Shown here: one piece after another, positions 47,308 to 59,904 of the stretch
Layout of the letters: each line of letters starts with the position of its first letter
Numbering within the stretch: position 1 is the stretch's first letter
Source of the DNA: Tachypleus tridentatus
Lineage: Eukaryota; Arthropoda; Merostomata; Xiphosura; Limulidae
Direction of reading: 5' to 3'
Assembly (NCBI RefSeq): GCF_004210375.1
Contig: NC_134837.1
Coordinates: forward strand, 161,737,310 to 161,801,309
Length of the DNA: 64,000 nt
Program-made: the position numbers and the translations under genes
Notes under the pieces: generated by a model
The model's database searches: none
The model's input: the letters and a program-made list of their open reading frames with translations, nothing else
Told to the model about the DNA's origin: nothing

Positions 47308-47576
47308 TGATCCGAATAGGTGGATTAAGGCGTGCGATTCGTAATCTGAGGGACGCGGGCTGGTATCCCCGTCGCGCCAAACATGCTCGCCCCTTTTAGC
47401 CGTGGGGGCGTTATAATGTGACGGTCAATCCCACTATTCATTGATAAAAGAATAGCCCAAGAGTTGGCGATGAGTGATGATAACTAGCTGTCTTCCCTCT
47501 GGTCTTACACTGCTAAATTAGGGACGGCTAGCGCAGATATCCCTCGAAAAGCTTTACGCGAAATTCAAAACAAACA
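47308..47576 (+). mobile_element. SINE-1
   Basis: The first bases of the head are altered (gatccgaataggtggattaa); the rest is complete to the aaattcaaaacaaac tail. Confidence 0.87.
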
Positions 47577-48261
47577 TTCAAATATTATTGTTTCAGTCTG
47601 TTGGTAATACATAATTACATTAATTTGAAAGGTTAATTGCTAAACAGAAATGGTCTGGGGGCGAATTTTCTAATTTGAAATTTAGAAAAAAAAAATCACT
47701 GGTTATTTCCTAATGTTGAAACATGGCGATTGTTGGAGCATTAATATTAGCTCTTCTTTTCTTGAATGACGAAATAATATATTTCTGAGACGTTTTTAGG
47801 TTTTATTGTGTAACTTCTAGTTCACGATTTAGTTTTCACATATTTTATTCTTCGCACGCAGTTTTCTGTAATTTAATGTATTCACAGTTGCTACGGAATT
47901 TTGCTCAATTTCAGAATGTGCAAGTTTTTTCATGATTAACTGGAGTGTCACTACATTAGTTAACTGGACTACTTTCTATCTATGGCATTTTGGTAAGGTA
48001 ACTGTTATTTGTTTTAATAAACAAAAAAAATAACAAAGCTGCTGACAATTTGACAACTGGGAGGTTAGACATCATCACAGTATAGCAGAATCATCAAAAT
48101 TGTTTGTTCTCAAAGATGGTAAAAGAAATCTCACTCATGAAAGGGAATATTGAACTTACGGTAATGAACTCTCTTGGATACCGATTTTGCAATGTAAAAC
48201 GGTGTTCTGTACATCGCTGGAGGCGGTTCGACGAGAAGAAATAAAACACTTCTTTTAAATG
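47577..48261. other. Intergenic sequence without recognised features
   Basis: No coding or repeat signal recognised. Confidence 0.35.
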
Positions 48262-48386
48262 CGCCTCCGGTGGGTCAGCGGCATGTCTGCAGACTTACAA
48301 CGCTAAAACCCGGGTTTCGATACCCGTGGTGGGCAGAGCACAGATATCCTATTGTGTAGCTTTGTGCTTATTACAAAACAAAATCT
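48262..48386 (+). mobile_element. SINE-2, best preserved copy
   Basis: Head gcctccggtgggtcagcggc, B box GGTTTCGATACCC, and tail tgtgtagctttgtgcttatt with an A-rich end. Confidence 0.8.
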
Positions 48387-48389
48387 TTT

Positions 48390-49006
48390 AAATGCGACTG
48401 ATATTGAGGAAAGTGGTAGATGCTCTTCGAGCGATAGAAAACCTTGAGTGTTCTAGAATATTGTCAAATTCAAGATGTACCAAACTGTCTGTTCAAAATA
48501 ACTAAAAAGACACCTAATGTCCAGTATATGACAATAGAATCTAAAGAAAATATACTTTGCTGTAGCTTGGTGCTGATTTTTGTGATACAAAGCGCGATAT
48601 GATGACGTTCAAAGGGTATCAAGGAGAAGAGCAACTCCTGGTGAAGGGTGGGGCAGGTGAAAGCTGTCTCTCAAGTGGTTTGATGACTTTTTTTGTCACT
48701 GTTTTACACGTACTGGACGTGGTAAACATGAATCCAGAACAAGTTGAATTTTTCTACGTGGTATTCTTGAAATTATTACACTTCTTTCACGGACGTGATC
48801 CTCTCAATGTATGAAGAACTCTGGGTTTCAGGATATTTTTCAACATTCGTCAGCGATTAAAAAAATGTGTAGCGGTTTCCTCAGTGTTCTTCACTCGTGT
48901 GAATAAATCGAAATTATTTACTAAAATTATTTGAAATAAGAGTCGGATTTAAAAGTAATACAAAATCTTAACACTCCGTTATACAAAACGTCAAACTGAC
49001 ATAATA
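48390..49006. other. Intergenic sequence without recognised features
   Basis: The open frame 48599-48814 has no family resemblance and is probably chance. Confidence 0.35.
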
Positions 49007-49235
49007 TCTCGCGCCCGAGTCGCGCCAAACATGCTCGCCCTCCCAGCCGTGGGGCGTTATAATGTTATGGTCAATCCCACTTTTCGTTGGTGAAAAAGTA
49101 GCCCAAGAGTTGGCGGTGGGTGGTGATGACTAGCTGCCTTCCCTCCAGTCTTACACTGCGAAATTAGGGACGGCTAGCACAGATAGCCCTCGAGTAGCTT
49201 TGTGCGAAATTCCAAAAACAAACAAACAAACAGAC
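49007..49235 (+). mobile_element. 5'-truncated SINE-1 with target duplication
   Basis: Starts inside the head at about the B box and runs to caaacaaacaaac. The target gacataatatc precedes and follows it, so the 5' truncation occurred at insertion, as in LINE-driven priming. Confidence 0.85.
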
Positions 49236-49679
49236 ATAATATCACGTAACGTTTCACCAAGTTAACTTATAAAGATGTTGTGACAATAATTTTACTCAGC
49301 GTATCCGATAATAAGGAATTCTTTTAAAAAAACAACCCTTATGTTGCACAAATTATTTGTAATTATGCCAAACAAAATCAAATTATATAAAGATTAATAA
49401 TATTTCATAAATAGTGAGAAATAAGAAACAAGATATTTATTAATAACAAAATATTTAATTTCTCGCAGAACTTACTCGCTTCGCTTCTTCTTTGTGGGTA
49501 TTTGGGTATGTTTAATTTTTAAATACCCAGGACGGTCAGGTGCACAGGACCTCTTCCTCCATTCCTAGTTTTCATGTCGGCTACTTGTAGGAATTTGTTG
49601 TTGTTGTAGATTTTGGGCCAGAGTATTCCACAATACTCCAACCTTTTCAGAGCAATGTCCATGTCTTGTGTTGCCCTTT

Positions 49680-49870
49680 TTTTCTTCCTTTATCCACTTT
49701 TTTTACTTCTATTCCATTTTTATTTATATTTCTACTCGTTTTTTTTTCATATATATATATATATATATATTTCCCTTTTTTCATATATATTTAAAGGAAA
49801 AATTAAAATAATAATAAAGAAAAAGAAGAAAGGAAAGAAGAGAAAAAAATGAATAAAAAGCATAAAAAAT
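49680..49870. repeat. Low-complexity T-rich, (TA)n and purine-rich tract
   Basis: A T-rich block, then a (TA)n microsatellite at about 49750-49770, then an A/G-rich block. The reading frame across it is not a gene. Confidence 0.8.
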
Positions 49871-49880
49871 AAAACTAGTT

Positions 49881-51310
49881 TTAAGTGTTTAGTGTATGGA
49901 AGCCAGCTTGATTTATATTTCTTAAATATATATTTATAGGAGAGAGGTACTTAGGACTATGTTCATCATGTACGTAGTATCTGTCGAGATCACACATTAA
50001 AACATTTTTATGCCAATTTTTATTAAAATAGTTTAGTGCATGATGCAAGAGTCTTTCACATATTGGCTCAACGTTTGCATACTTGTGCATGAAGTACTTG
50101 TGCGTGGTACTTTATAGGCTGAACTTGAGATTGAATTTTGTATTTTTTGTACTTTCTGTAATTGTTTTGTTATGATTATCCAGGCAGATGTGTATTCTAT
50201 TATAGGTCTAATGTTTGTTTTGTAAATGTTTATTATATTATCAGGTAATGTACCTTGATTTTTACCTGAAAGACTTCCATAATTTGCTCTTTTACAGATT
50301 CTGATCAGGATATTGTTTGTGTGCTGTATCCACGTTAATTTGGTATCATAAGTTAATCCCAAAAATTTAGCAGAAGTAGCAGTCTGTAAGTGATCCATTC
50401 ATGTATAACTTTGGTGGATCTTTTAATTCTTTTTTCAGTTTATTTAATCTGCTGAATAATATTACTTGGGTTGTTGGAATATTTATTTTTATTCCATATG
50501 TGTGGCAGAATTATTCAAAATTATTCAGGACTGGTTGGAGGTTTGTTGCTGCTATTGAAGAAGTGGGGGCACTTTTCCATACCGCTACACATCGTCAGCA
50601 AATTGTGATGCAAAACATAAATTTAGGTCCGATAGAGGCATATTATTCACATACATGATAAATAATATTGGGCTAACTTCCTTTCCCTGTGGGACTCCTG
50701 CCTCAAATGAAAACGGCCGTGAATGGGGCCCACTCGCTAATTTTACACAAACTTCCACGTAAAGTAGATAGCCGGCGAATAATTAATTCCCTAGGGTAAA
50801 TCCATTTTCGTTAGCTGCTGGCGTAATCCGTTATGCCAGACCGTGTCAAATGCTTTCTCAATGTCAAGAAAGCAAGCTACAGTACATTCGTTTTTGTTAA
50901 AACTGTCTGTAATTGGTTCTGTTAATCTGATCAGGTGGTCTGTAGTTTGTCTTATTTTCTAAATCCGTTTTGAATTTCGGGTAATTTTGAACTTACTTCT
51001 AAGTATATAGATAGTCAGTTACTAATTATTCTTTCTAAAATTTTGCCGATGCAACTGGTTAGGATAATTGGGCGGTAATTATTTGGTTTCTTTGCTTCTT
51101 TCTGGAACATTAATATTACTGCTTCCTTCCAAGAAACAGAGATATATCCGGCTAATAATGATAAATTGAATAAGGCTGTTAGGTGTTCATATAATTTCTG
51201 AGTACCATGTTTTAGAACAGCTTGTATACCATCTTCTCCAGGAGATTTGTTTTTTGTGTCTTTGATAGCTGTTAGTATTTCCGTTACTGTTATATCTTTT
51301 ATTAAACTAG
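49881..51310 (-). mobile_element. Jockey-like LINE reverse transcriptase relic
   Basis: Minus-strand pieces in order: NKSPGEDGI, KPNNYRPIILTSCIGKILER, IQNGFRK, FLDIEKAFDTVW, then KFLGLTYDTKLTWIQHTNNI, IYKTNIRPIIEY and HALNYFNKNWHKNVLMCDLD. These are fingers, palm and C-terminal motifs of Jockey-clade reverse transcriptases. The 5' half with the endonuclease is absent; the sequence stops near the SINE at 51334. Several stops and shifts, hence inactive. Confidence 0.75.
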
Positions 51311-51333
51311 CTCAATAGACCAGAAGGTTTCCT

Positions 51334-51600
51334 TTTGAATTTTGCGCAAAGCTACACGAGGACTATCTGCGCTAGCCATCCCTATTTCAGCAGTGTAAAA
51401 CAAGAGAGAAGACAGCTAGTCATCACCATCCACCATAAAATGTTGGGCTACTCTTTTACCAACGAATAATGGGATTGATTGTAACTTTATAATGTCCCTA
51501 CGGCTGAAAGGGCGAGCATGTTTGGTGTGATAGGGATTTGAACCAGCGACCTTCAGATTGCAAGTCGATCACCTGAACCTCCTGGCCATACCAGAGGGAG
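51334..51600 (-). mobile_element. SINE-1
   Basis: Full-length but moderately diverged, abutting the 5' broken end of the LINE relic. Confidence 0.82.
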
Positions 51601-53204
51601 GGTGACTTAACAACGTCACTCACCCTCAACTCTGGAAATATTCTTTTATCAACATTGACCGAATATAAACTAAGAGTTAACATGAGTCTATGATGACAAT
51701 CCAATAAGTAAGGTTTATATATATGTGTGATGTCGGTGTGCAATAGTTTTCGAGATGTGTTATTTGTGCAAGTGTACATGAAGTTGAGCCTGAAATTAAA
51801 TGTAGCCTGTAAGGACAGTTTTCATTTGATAAAGAAATGAATTAATTTGATATCGTTCCATTGCTGGGACATAGTTTGGACATTTAAAGAAACATAACAG
51901 ATGAAATACTTCTGAAGATTAAAACATGAATTTAAAAAAAGGCAAAGTCTTTAATAATAATATATTCAGAATTTTCATTTTATCTTTGTTACACGAACTG
52001 GGAACTTCTTATTCAAACTAAAAAAAATATGTTTAAATGCGAGATGTTAGTTAGTAATTTTGTAAATGAAATATGTGAAACAAACCTACGACACTTATAA
52101 GTTCTGCTCTAGAACATGTTACATCAGGTAATAATACTAAATACTTTAGTAAATAAGGTTTAATTTCATTTATTACAAATGAAAAAATACTTCACAATTA
52201 CGCACACATCAACAAATATTTCTTCAGAAATGCTCATAAATTTTAAACAATAAAATATATACAGAAGTAAAAGTTGTAATAATTAAAATAACTGGTTTAA
52301 AATTCACATAAAGAAATATTTTGTAACAGTTACAACTGGCATAATAAAAATGTTTTAATTTTACATGACAAGAGACAATGTGTGTAAACATCTATATAAT
52401 CTAAAAATTACTGATGATTGAAATAACCACGAAATATTTCACATGAAATGTATGTTTAAAGAAACACTTATGTCAAAAATGCTTTTAAAAAAATCAGCCC
52501 ATCTTAAAGAGAAGTAACAAAACTAAAGATCCATTACTTTAAAAAATGAGTTTTGTACTTTATAATTTTCATTCACCCTCATGAGTGATTCAAATTATTA
52601 TTAAAGGATGTAAACAAGTACATAATTTAACACAAATCTGTTCAAAAACTGAAGTTGTATCCAATACATCTAGATAAATGTTCAATATTTTTTTAATAAT
52701 GCACACATTTATAATAGTAAGTACCAATTCATAAACTGAAGTTTTCACCAAGTTCAAATAATTTTCCTTCGAGTAAATATTAATGTTTGGAGTTAATCAA
52801 ATAACTTTAGTTTCTCTTCATTACAATTATATAAAGAAATTTAATCTGTTGATAATCTGACAGAATACTTAAAAAAAACAACTGATAACCAACGTATACT
52901 GAACACTGATAAAAACAACAACACACACACACAAAACCAGCATATTCACAAACTTACCACTGGTATACTTGTATCTTCCTACCTGGCTATTTTATTTTCT
53001 AGAATGACCCACCAACCTTATTGCCTCACTGAAGTTTAGAACCTTGTTTTACCAAGTTTTGATCAGTTGAAGAACCTGCTAACATGCAGTATGCACACTT
53101 ACACAAGCCATAACCTCTAACTATACTCTCTTACTTATTCACACACAAATAAAAATATATACTAAGTAACAAACAGAATATTCACAAACTTACCTTTGGT
53201 CTAC
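51601..53204. other. Intergenic AT-rich sequence downstream of the anoctamin gene
   Basis: Contains a 45-bp segment at 52945-52990 that repeats at 53177-53225 in and next to the last anoctamin exon. Nothing else was recognised. Confidence 0.4.
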
Positions 53205-53396
53205 TTACTTGTATCTTCCAACCTGGCTCCTTTTTTTTTTTTTTTCATTCAAAGCAAGATACTTTGCTTTTCTTAGTTCATGTTCAATAATCATATCATT
53301 GATGATATGATTTTCATGCCTGATCTGAAGATTCACAGACTTTGGAATGTCAGGGATCAACCAACAAATCAAAGATGAGATGATAAATACAAAACA
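53205..53396 (-). CDS. Anoctamin last exon: helix 10 and C-terminus
   Basis: Encodes CFVFIISSLICWLIPDIPKS and a charged tail with a lysine run from a 15-A tract, ending at a TAA. The end depends on the A-tract length. GTAAGT just before the stop could instead be a splice donor. Confidence 0.7.
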   Translation of the reverse strand, partial: CFVFIISSLICWLIPDIPKSVNLQIRHENHIINDMIIEHELRKAKYLALNEKKKKRSQVGRYK

Positions 53397-54237
53397 CTAA
53401 AAAAAAGTAAAAACATGATAAGTTTCACTGGAGCAATTTTTAAAACATAACCTTTTACATAACATTGTTTAATCAATACAGATTATAAAACTTTATGAAC
53501 AATGATTAAATCATGAATTTTTCTTAAATTACTAATGAGCATGTACAGTCATTCAGAACAGTATCAGTGCTACACAATTAGAAAAACATTACACTGGATG
53601 AACAGAAGCCACAAAAAAAATCTAACACTTTTAGAATTGGGTAATTAAAAAGGATAGTTTTATAACAAAAATGATTAATCCATCCATTTTGTGAAGGATA
53701 ACTTAGTAAATGTTACTGAAGCTTTTAAAAACATTCTAGGATTGTCCTGGCTGAAGTAAAATGTATTACCAATTATAGCCAATTTATGTTGCTTCATTAA
53801 AAACAACTGTACATCGTTATAATGTTTATACATTTTCAGTTGCAGTAAATGTTAAAAAGTTTCCAACTCCCTTGAAGTTAATTTAATACAGCATTTCTCA
53901 ACTGGTCCTGTGGGTTTATGTACATCAAAACATGTGCTTAGCTTCCTCAAAAAAATTTAAATTACAAATAAAAGGTGATTTAGTAAAAGCTATTCACACT
54001 TTATATCTGTTTTGAAAACTTTGGTTAAATAAAAGTCTCAGGTTTGTTCTACAATTAGCATTTAAAAATATTCCATATTTTGAAGAAAGAAAGTTGTATT
54101 TTATGTCCTAAAGTGAAAGATACTGTAAATTGATTTATTTTAATATAAACTAAAAATGAACTGTAAATGTAATTAAGTTTGATTAAAAATAAGATCTATA
54201 ATTTGAAAAATTGTTTCCAACCGTAAAATTAAAAAAC

Positions 54238-54328
54238 GAACATCAAGCAAGTTGTAGCAAACTGCCAATATATTGACTTATATTCATATTTGTTGTTTGC
54301 TGTTGGAGGCTCTCTATGGTCTTGGTAC
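54238..54328 (-). CDS. Anoctamin exon: YxDHREPP motif and start of helix 10
   Basis: Encodes KYQDHREPPTANNKYEYK and YWQFATTCLMF, then GTTTTT as donor. Confidence 0.75.
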
Positions 54329-55569
54329 CTGAATGAAGAAATCATGAAATAAAATGACCTTAAAATAGAAGCCAGCACTTTAAACAATTTATTTTATAGA
54401 GGATGTTTTGCATTTTATAAATTTTCAACTTTACCTTAAAACTGTTATCTGTACTCAGTCAAGTTTTTTGAAATAAAGTTAACTTTCTAACTTAAACAAC
54501 TAAGTACATTTTGTGCTCTTATATGAACAGCAATATGCAAGTTTGCATATGCAATATCTAATTGTTAGAAATTAATTCTACAGTTTTCTTCCAAAAAAGT
54601 TTCTTTGAAATCCTATTGAGTGAGGAGATTTTGCTGGAATTTTGTGAATCTGATGTCTGGAAAATTTTAATAGATTTGTACCAGCAGAAAAGTAATTTCA
54701 TCATCCAAGTGTTTTGTCTTCAAGTTCTATTTGTGTTTTATTTGAACAATTTTTGTGTATCAATCCTGAAATACAGTCATTAAAAGAGTTAGTGTAGTTG
54801 TTTCAAATGTTGCTGAAGTCAGTAAAGTTCTCTCTCTTGAAGATGTATAACATTTTTACTGCACAGAAAACAGAATCTAGAAACAAACCTTCCATCTTCC
54901 TTGGATAAAAATATGTTAAAGTTTTGTACAAATGTTACTTCTTTTAGAATAAAAAATAAAACCAATGGTGAATATTATGAAATCTCTTGTAATTATTTTT
55001 ATGTTTATAGAAGGATAATAAAATTTGTTTTGTACTATGAATAATTATGTTACATTAAAAAATATTGAATAATGCACTTGACAACATTTTTTGTCTAAAC
55101 CCATCAGGCAAGCTTCATGAAGTATTGGCTTTGACTGCCAAAACAAAAAGAAACTTGCCTGATTTATGCATAGAAAACACTCTTTTTCTTAGTTTTATAA
55201 ATACAACCAATTGTCCAACAGCAATATAAAAGAGAGTTACACAGATTTCTTGAAAAACAGAAGATAACAGAAGGGTTTGTCATTTGGGTTGAAATTTTAT
55301 GTTCTGGGTTGTTAGTATCTACTATATATATGTTTCTAACTGGTTGAACAATCTGAAACCCTCACAAGAGAAGAGAAAAAAACTTGTAAATGAAAAGTCA
55401 GAGCATCACCAGATTGTGTAGAGAAGTACAGACTGAGAACATATTTAAATATTCATTTTTTAAGTTAAGAATTAAATTTTATGTAATACTAATATTTAAG
55501 TTATAAAGTATCTTTTTGTACCAAGTTTAAAAATATATATTGATATTAAGTAGTTTAATTAACCCTTTA

Positions 55570-55740
55570 TGTCTCCACCCATATATCTATGCATACTAGA
55601 TATCATCTTTACCAATACATTTAACCATGCTAGACATCATTTCCACCCATACATTTTACATGATAGACATCATCTGTACCCATCTATCTATGCATGCTAG
55701 GCATAATTTCCACCCACTTATACATGCCAAATGTATCATG
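55570..55740. repeat. Imperfect tandem repeat with a 33-42 bp unit
   Basis: Four diverged units of the form catgctagacatcatttccaccca, directly before the 64-bp minisatellite. Confidence 0.55.
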
Positions 55741-55837
55741 TTGCATTCAATTGCCTTGCATCTGGTTCATTATGGTCAAAATGTTGTTGCAGTGATGGAA
55801 AATACTTCCATGGATGATAACTTTGAAACTAATTCAA

Positions 55838-56012
55838 TAAAATGGTTGCACCTTGCACAATTTGATATCCCATGTCAATAGGGTTAAAGTTTGAATCTAT
55901 GTAAAATGGTTGTAACTTGTGCACTTTCATATCCCATGTCAGTAGGATTAATGTTTGAATCTATGTAAAATGGTTGTGATTTGTGCCCTTTGATATCCCA
56001 TGTCAGTAGGGT
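55838..56012. repeat. Minisatellite, 64-bp unit, about 2.7 copies
   Basis: The unit begins aaaatggttg and contains gatatcccatgtcagtaggg. Starts at about 55839, 55903 and 55967 give an exact 64-bp period. It lies in an anoctamin intron. Confidence 0.8.
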
Positions 56013-56102
56013 TAAAGAGACACCACATTGGTTCTTAATCACACATACATTGTTTTTTATTCTCAGTTACTTTGAAACAATAAAGCAAAAATTAACACTT
56101 AC

Positions 56103-56281
56103 TTGCAGTATTCCACACTGGTGTCAGTTTCAGAAAGAATATTCATATCAACAGAAAAGTTACTGATACTGAAATCTGACAGAGTAAAGTTCAGAAATCC
56201 ATTCAGTGACCTATCTGGTGAAATGAAAAATGTATAGAATATTTTATCAACCAAACTCGAAGTAAAGGTGATGATCAATGT
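56103..56281 (-). CDS. Anoctamin exon: helix 9 and following extracellular loop
   Basis: Encodes TLIITFTSSLVDKIFYTF and RSLNGFLNFTLSDF to VEYC. Its length fits phase 0 in and phase 2 out. The base pair before it is GG (TTTTCGG) where a TTTTCAG acceptor would be expected. Confidence 0.7.
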
Positions 56282-57275
56282 CCGAAAAGTGAGAATATAG
56301 AATTAACAGTTCAGAAAATAACATATTTTCACCTTAAATAACATACTGTATCATTATTTAGTTTGATAGTATAGGAACAGACCTTATTAAGTGTTTCACA
56401 CCATTAAGTAGATTTGACAATGTAGAAAAAAATATTCACATATGTAAACGTCATAGTACACAGTTAACTAGGTTTGACATTGTGGGTAATGATGAAATTC
56501 ACTGTGTTAAATGTCTATTGCATCACTAACCATGCTTGATAGAACAGAAAATAATATCATTTTCATCTTAAGTTTTTTACTACATCATTGCTTTTTATAT
56601 TAAATGAACATCAATTTACTATATAGAATTATTATACTATATAATTCCAACATGGAGTAAAAATATGGTGACACTGTACTTCAAGTGATTAGAAAGGTTA
56701 AAAATCATTTATTGTTTCTGTTGACATTAATTGTAAAACATTATAAACTCCTGTCTCTTCATGATAGTAACAATTAAGTCTTCATATTACACCAAAATTG
56801 TGATGGATCAACACCATGACAATTCTTTAATGCACAAAATTTGGTCTTTAATTAATAACAACCGATAGTCAGTAGGTGTAAACCTGTAAACTGACTCATA
56901 AAAAGAAATCACATCAATGTATTTTATAAACCCACTAAAGGTGCTTTAGAAAATCATTGCAGAAAAAATACAAGTACACAGAAATTCTAAAAGAAATCAT
57001 ATTGAGTAACAGTTTTGGAACTGACCTATACTTATAACATTAACTACAGTAATTTAATAGTCACCTTGAACATCAAATGTTTTTAAAAATAATTTTATAA
57101 CTTAGATAAAATTTGAAAGGAAATGCAAAGAGTTTATTTCACTTATAATGATTCCAATATCATACATGTGTATGAAGTTTTCCTTTATCACTGTAATCAA
57201 TGTACGTGGTATTACTAACAGTTAGTGTTAAGAACAAGTACAAACATTGCTCAGTACATAATTCTATGTACTTAC

Positions 57276-57328
57276 ATTTGTGATGACAGAAATCTTTCCA
57301 ACAGAATTAAGAATTCTGTACCATATTC
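57276..57328 (-). CDS. Anoctamin exon: GIWY motif
   Basis: A 53-bp exon, GIWYRILNSVGKISVITN, with AG acceptor and GTAAGT donor. Confidence 0.8.
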
Positions 57329-58777
57329 CTATCAAAATAGAATCAACCTATTAGGATAACTGGAATATATTTCAATAACTTTACTCTCTAAATCTTTTTT
57401 ATTATTTTTTTGCTTACAAAACAATTCTCTTTCATTAACATTATATTCATGTATAAAATGGATTATATACAAATATATCTCAGCTAAGTTATGAATTAAG
57501 ACTTGTCACTAAAGACTAATCAGAAGTTATTAACTCTAATAACTCTTCTGTGTATATTTAGTGTAAAAAAGTCAAGGTTTGAAATAAAACAAACTTCAAA
57601 GTATGAATATTACATTAATTCACTATCTGGGTAAGTTGAATGTCATAATGAAAATGAAAATACCTAAAAGGCTAAAATCCAAATATTTCTTACAACTGAT
57701 TGGTTTACACATGACTGTCAGAGTGATTGTTATTATTTACTAATATCAGGCCTCACTCAGTTAATGGAAAAGTGTTTGTATGTTATGAAGTTTTGTATCA
57801 CAACATTATTGTCTACATTTTAAGAGCTTCAGACTGTGATTTCTCTGTTTTAACAGATTTACCATAATACATTTGTTTTAGTACCTACGCTTGTTTCATA
57901 ATAGTTTTCTTTTTTGCATGTGATGTATATTGTTGGCCATGTATTGCACAAGTCCCATCTGTTCTTGAAATTTGTAGAAGATTTTCAAGAGTAAGATTTA
58001 ATATTTATTTATTTAATGAAAATACTAGCATCTTCCAACTTTGGTGAGTATTCTAGAAACTCACAATAAACTATATAAACCAACATGCCAAGAGCAGGAA
58101 GAATATTATTAGTCAGTTAAAGTCAGTGTGATATAGGCCTCAGAAGAAAAAATTGTGATTAACACCAATTAATCATAAAACTACAAAACTGGAGACCAGG
58201 TACGTAGTAGATTTTGAACATTACAAACCATTCAATTTCAGCACATTAATTTGGGATATTATTTTTTCTACAAGAACATTAAATAGCATTCTTGGAAAAA
58301 GTCAGCTTTTAACCAGTGCAAAGCCATCCAAGATAGCCAGCTTAAGTGAGGTGTGACAGTCTCAACTTGGATTGAATTTCCTTGTTATGGGCCTGGACTG
58401 TCGATAAAACATCAAGTTCTAGATCATATATAAAACTCAGAATTGTTGCTAAACCTCTTGTACCTAAACCCTAATTTGTAATAACTGTTACTATAAATTG
58501 TATCATTTTTCTATTTTTTATATTTTCAATAGAATTGTGTCAAAAAAGAGAACAGTACATGTCAATCTCGTTGGCAAATATATTTTAATACATACTAACA
58601 TTTAAATAACAACTACATTCAAATTACTGATTATTTAGTGCAATAATACATAATGTATGCAACATGATAAATCAAGAGACTTGTCTGAAATAAAAAATGT
58701 GTAACATTGTTAATTTAACTTCATCTTAACAGACTTAAACCAAACAGCTTACTGTATTCACCACACTGTGCACTCAC

Positions 58778-58928
58778 CAATGTTCTTAACTCTTTCTGCC
58801 ACAGGTTGTCGTAATAAGCGAATAAACTTCCTAGCACCGAGCCTGATTTTTATGATGATGTTCAGCATAGCAAACAATGGTGCGAGGAAATGTAGCCACA
58901 AAAATTGTGGAAAATCCAAACTGCAACA
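58778..58928 (-). CDS. Anoctamin exon: helices 7-8, frameshifted
   Basis: Starts after CTGTAG with MLQFGFSTIFVATFP, then the frame shifts: CCTC-GCACC stands where CCT-CTN-GCA (P-L-A) is expected, a 2-bp loss. It resumes as APLFAMLNIIIKIRLGARKF. The usual EIRLD is KIRLG here. Confidence 0.75.
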
Positions 58929-59904
58929 CTACAGAAGGATAATAAATTACAAAACGTTTATTAACTAAACTGTACATTTAATGTTTAAGGAAGTTCTTAT
59001 GATTTAGACAGTTAAATATAGTCTAAAGTTACTGTAATTAATGGACTACAATAACTATAATACATGTGGTGACTCCTGGAAGTATCAAACTTTAATAATA
59101 GAGAAAATCTAACCTAATGTAGTAGATTCAGGTCTAGAGGTGGTTGAATAAGAGATTTAATTTCTAGTTTGACATAAAGTCAATACAGAAACATTAATGT
59201 CAAAATCAAGTAGCATATTAATAATGTTTCATTTAAAAAACAAACAAACTAAAACACAGACAAGGACCTTTAAAATTGCTGTTCCAGAAAATACTAATCA
59301 TTGAGGTGGTGTAACTGTTTTACAGGTATTTAATAAATGTTTCCTCTATAGATTACACTGTTCTGAAAAAAAGGTGAAACCCATAAAACTAAAAACAATT
59401 TCTTTGTTTGTTGTTAAATGTGAAGTTGTACAATGTGGAATTTGACCCATAACCACAGCAGGAATCAAATGATTAATCTTAGCATTATAACCCTTCAGGC
59501 TTAGCAATGAACACAGTTCATATCAATTTCTACATCATCAAAAACTTTCTAAATGCTGCTCCAACTACTGTTTTCACATACATTATTATCATATCACACA
59601 TTTAATATTTACTGTTAATTATACATTAACTACTTAAAAATATTTTAAACTATGTTGGAGGAACTTAAAATAATATATCATTCATTTCCATAGCAGCCAA
59701 TTACTCAGTTAACTTGAATAAGAATAACTTGATTTTAAGGCTGTTGAATAATGTACAAACTACAAGGTGATTGTCAAAGATTTAACATTTTTCACAGACA
59801 TGGAAAAAGTACCATTTTAACGTGTTCAAGTTTTTATGTACAACATATTTATCTATTAATGTAATTATTTTCATATCATTATTTTAGTTCAACTTAAGCC
59901 TTAC

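Noticed and set aside
49613-49852. A hydrophobic, lysine-ending frame
   Set aside because: It translates low-complexity T-rich, (TA)n and A/G-rich tracts.
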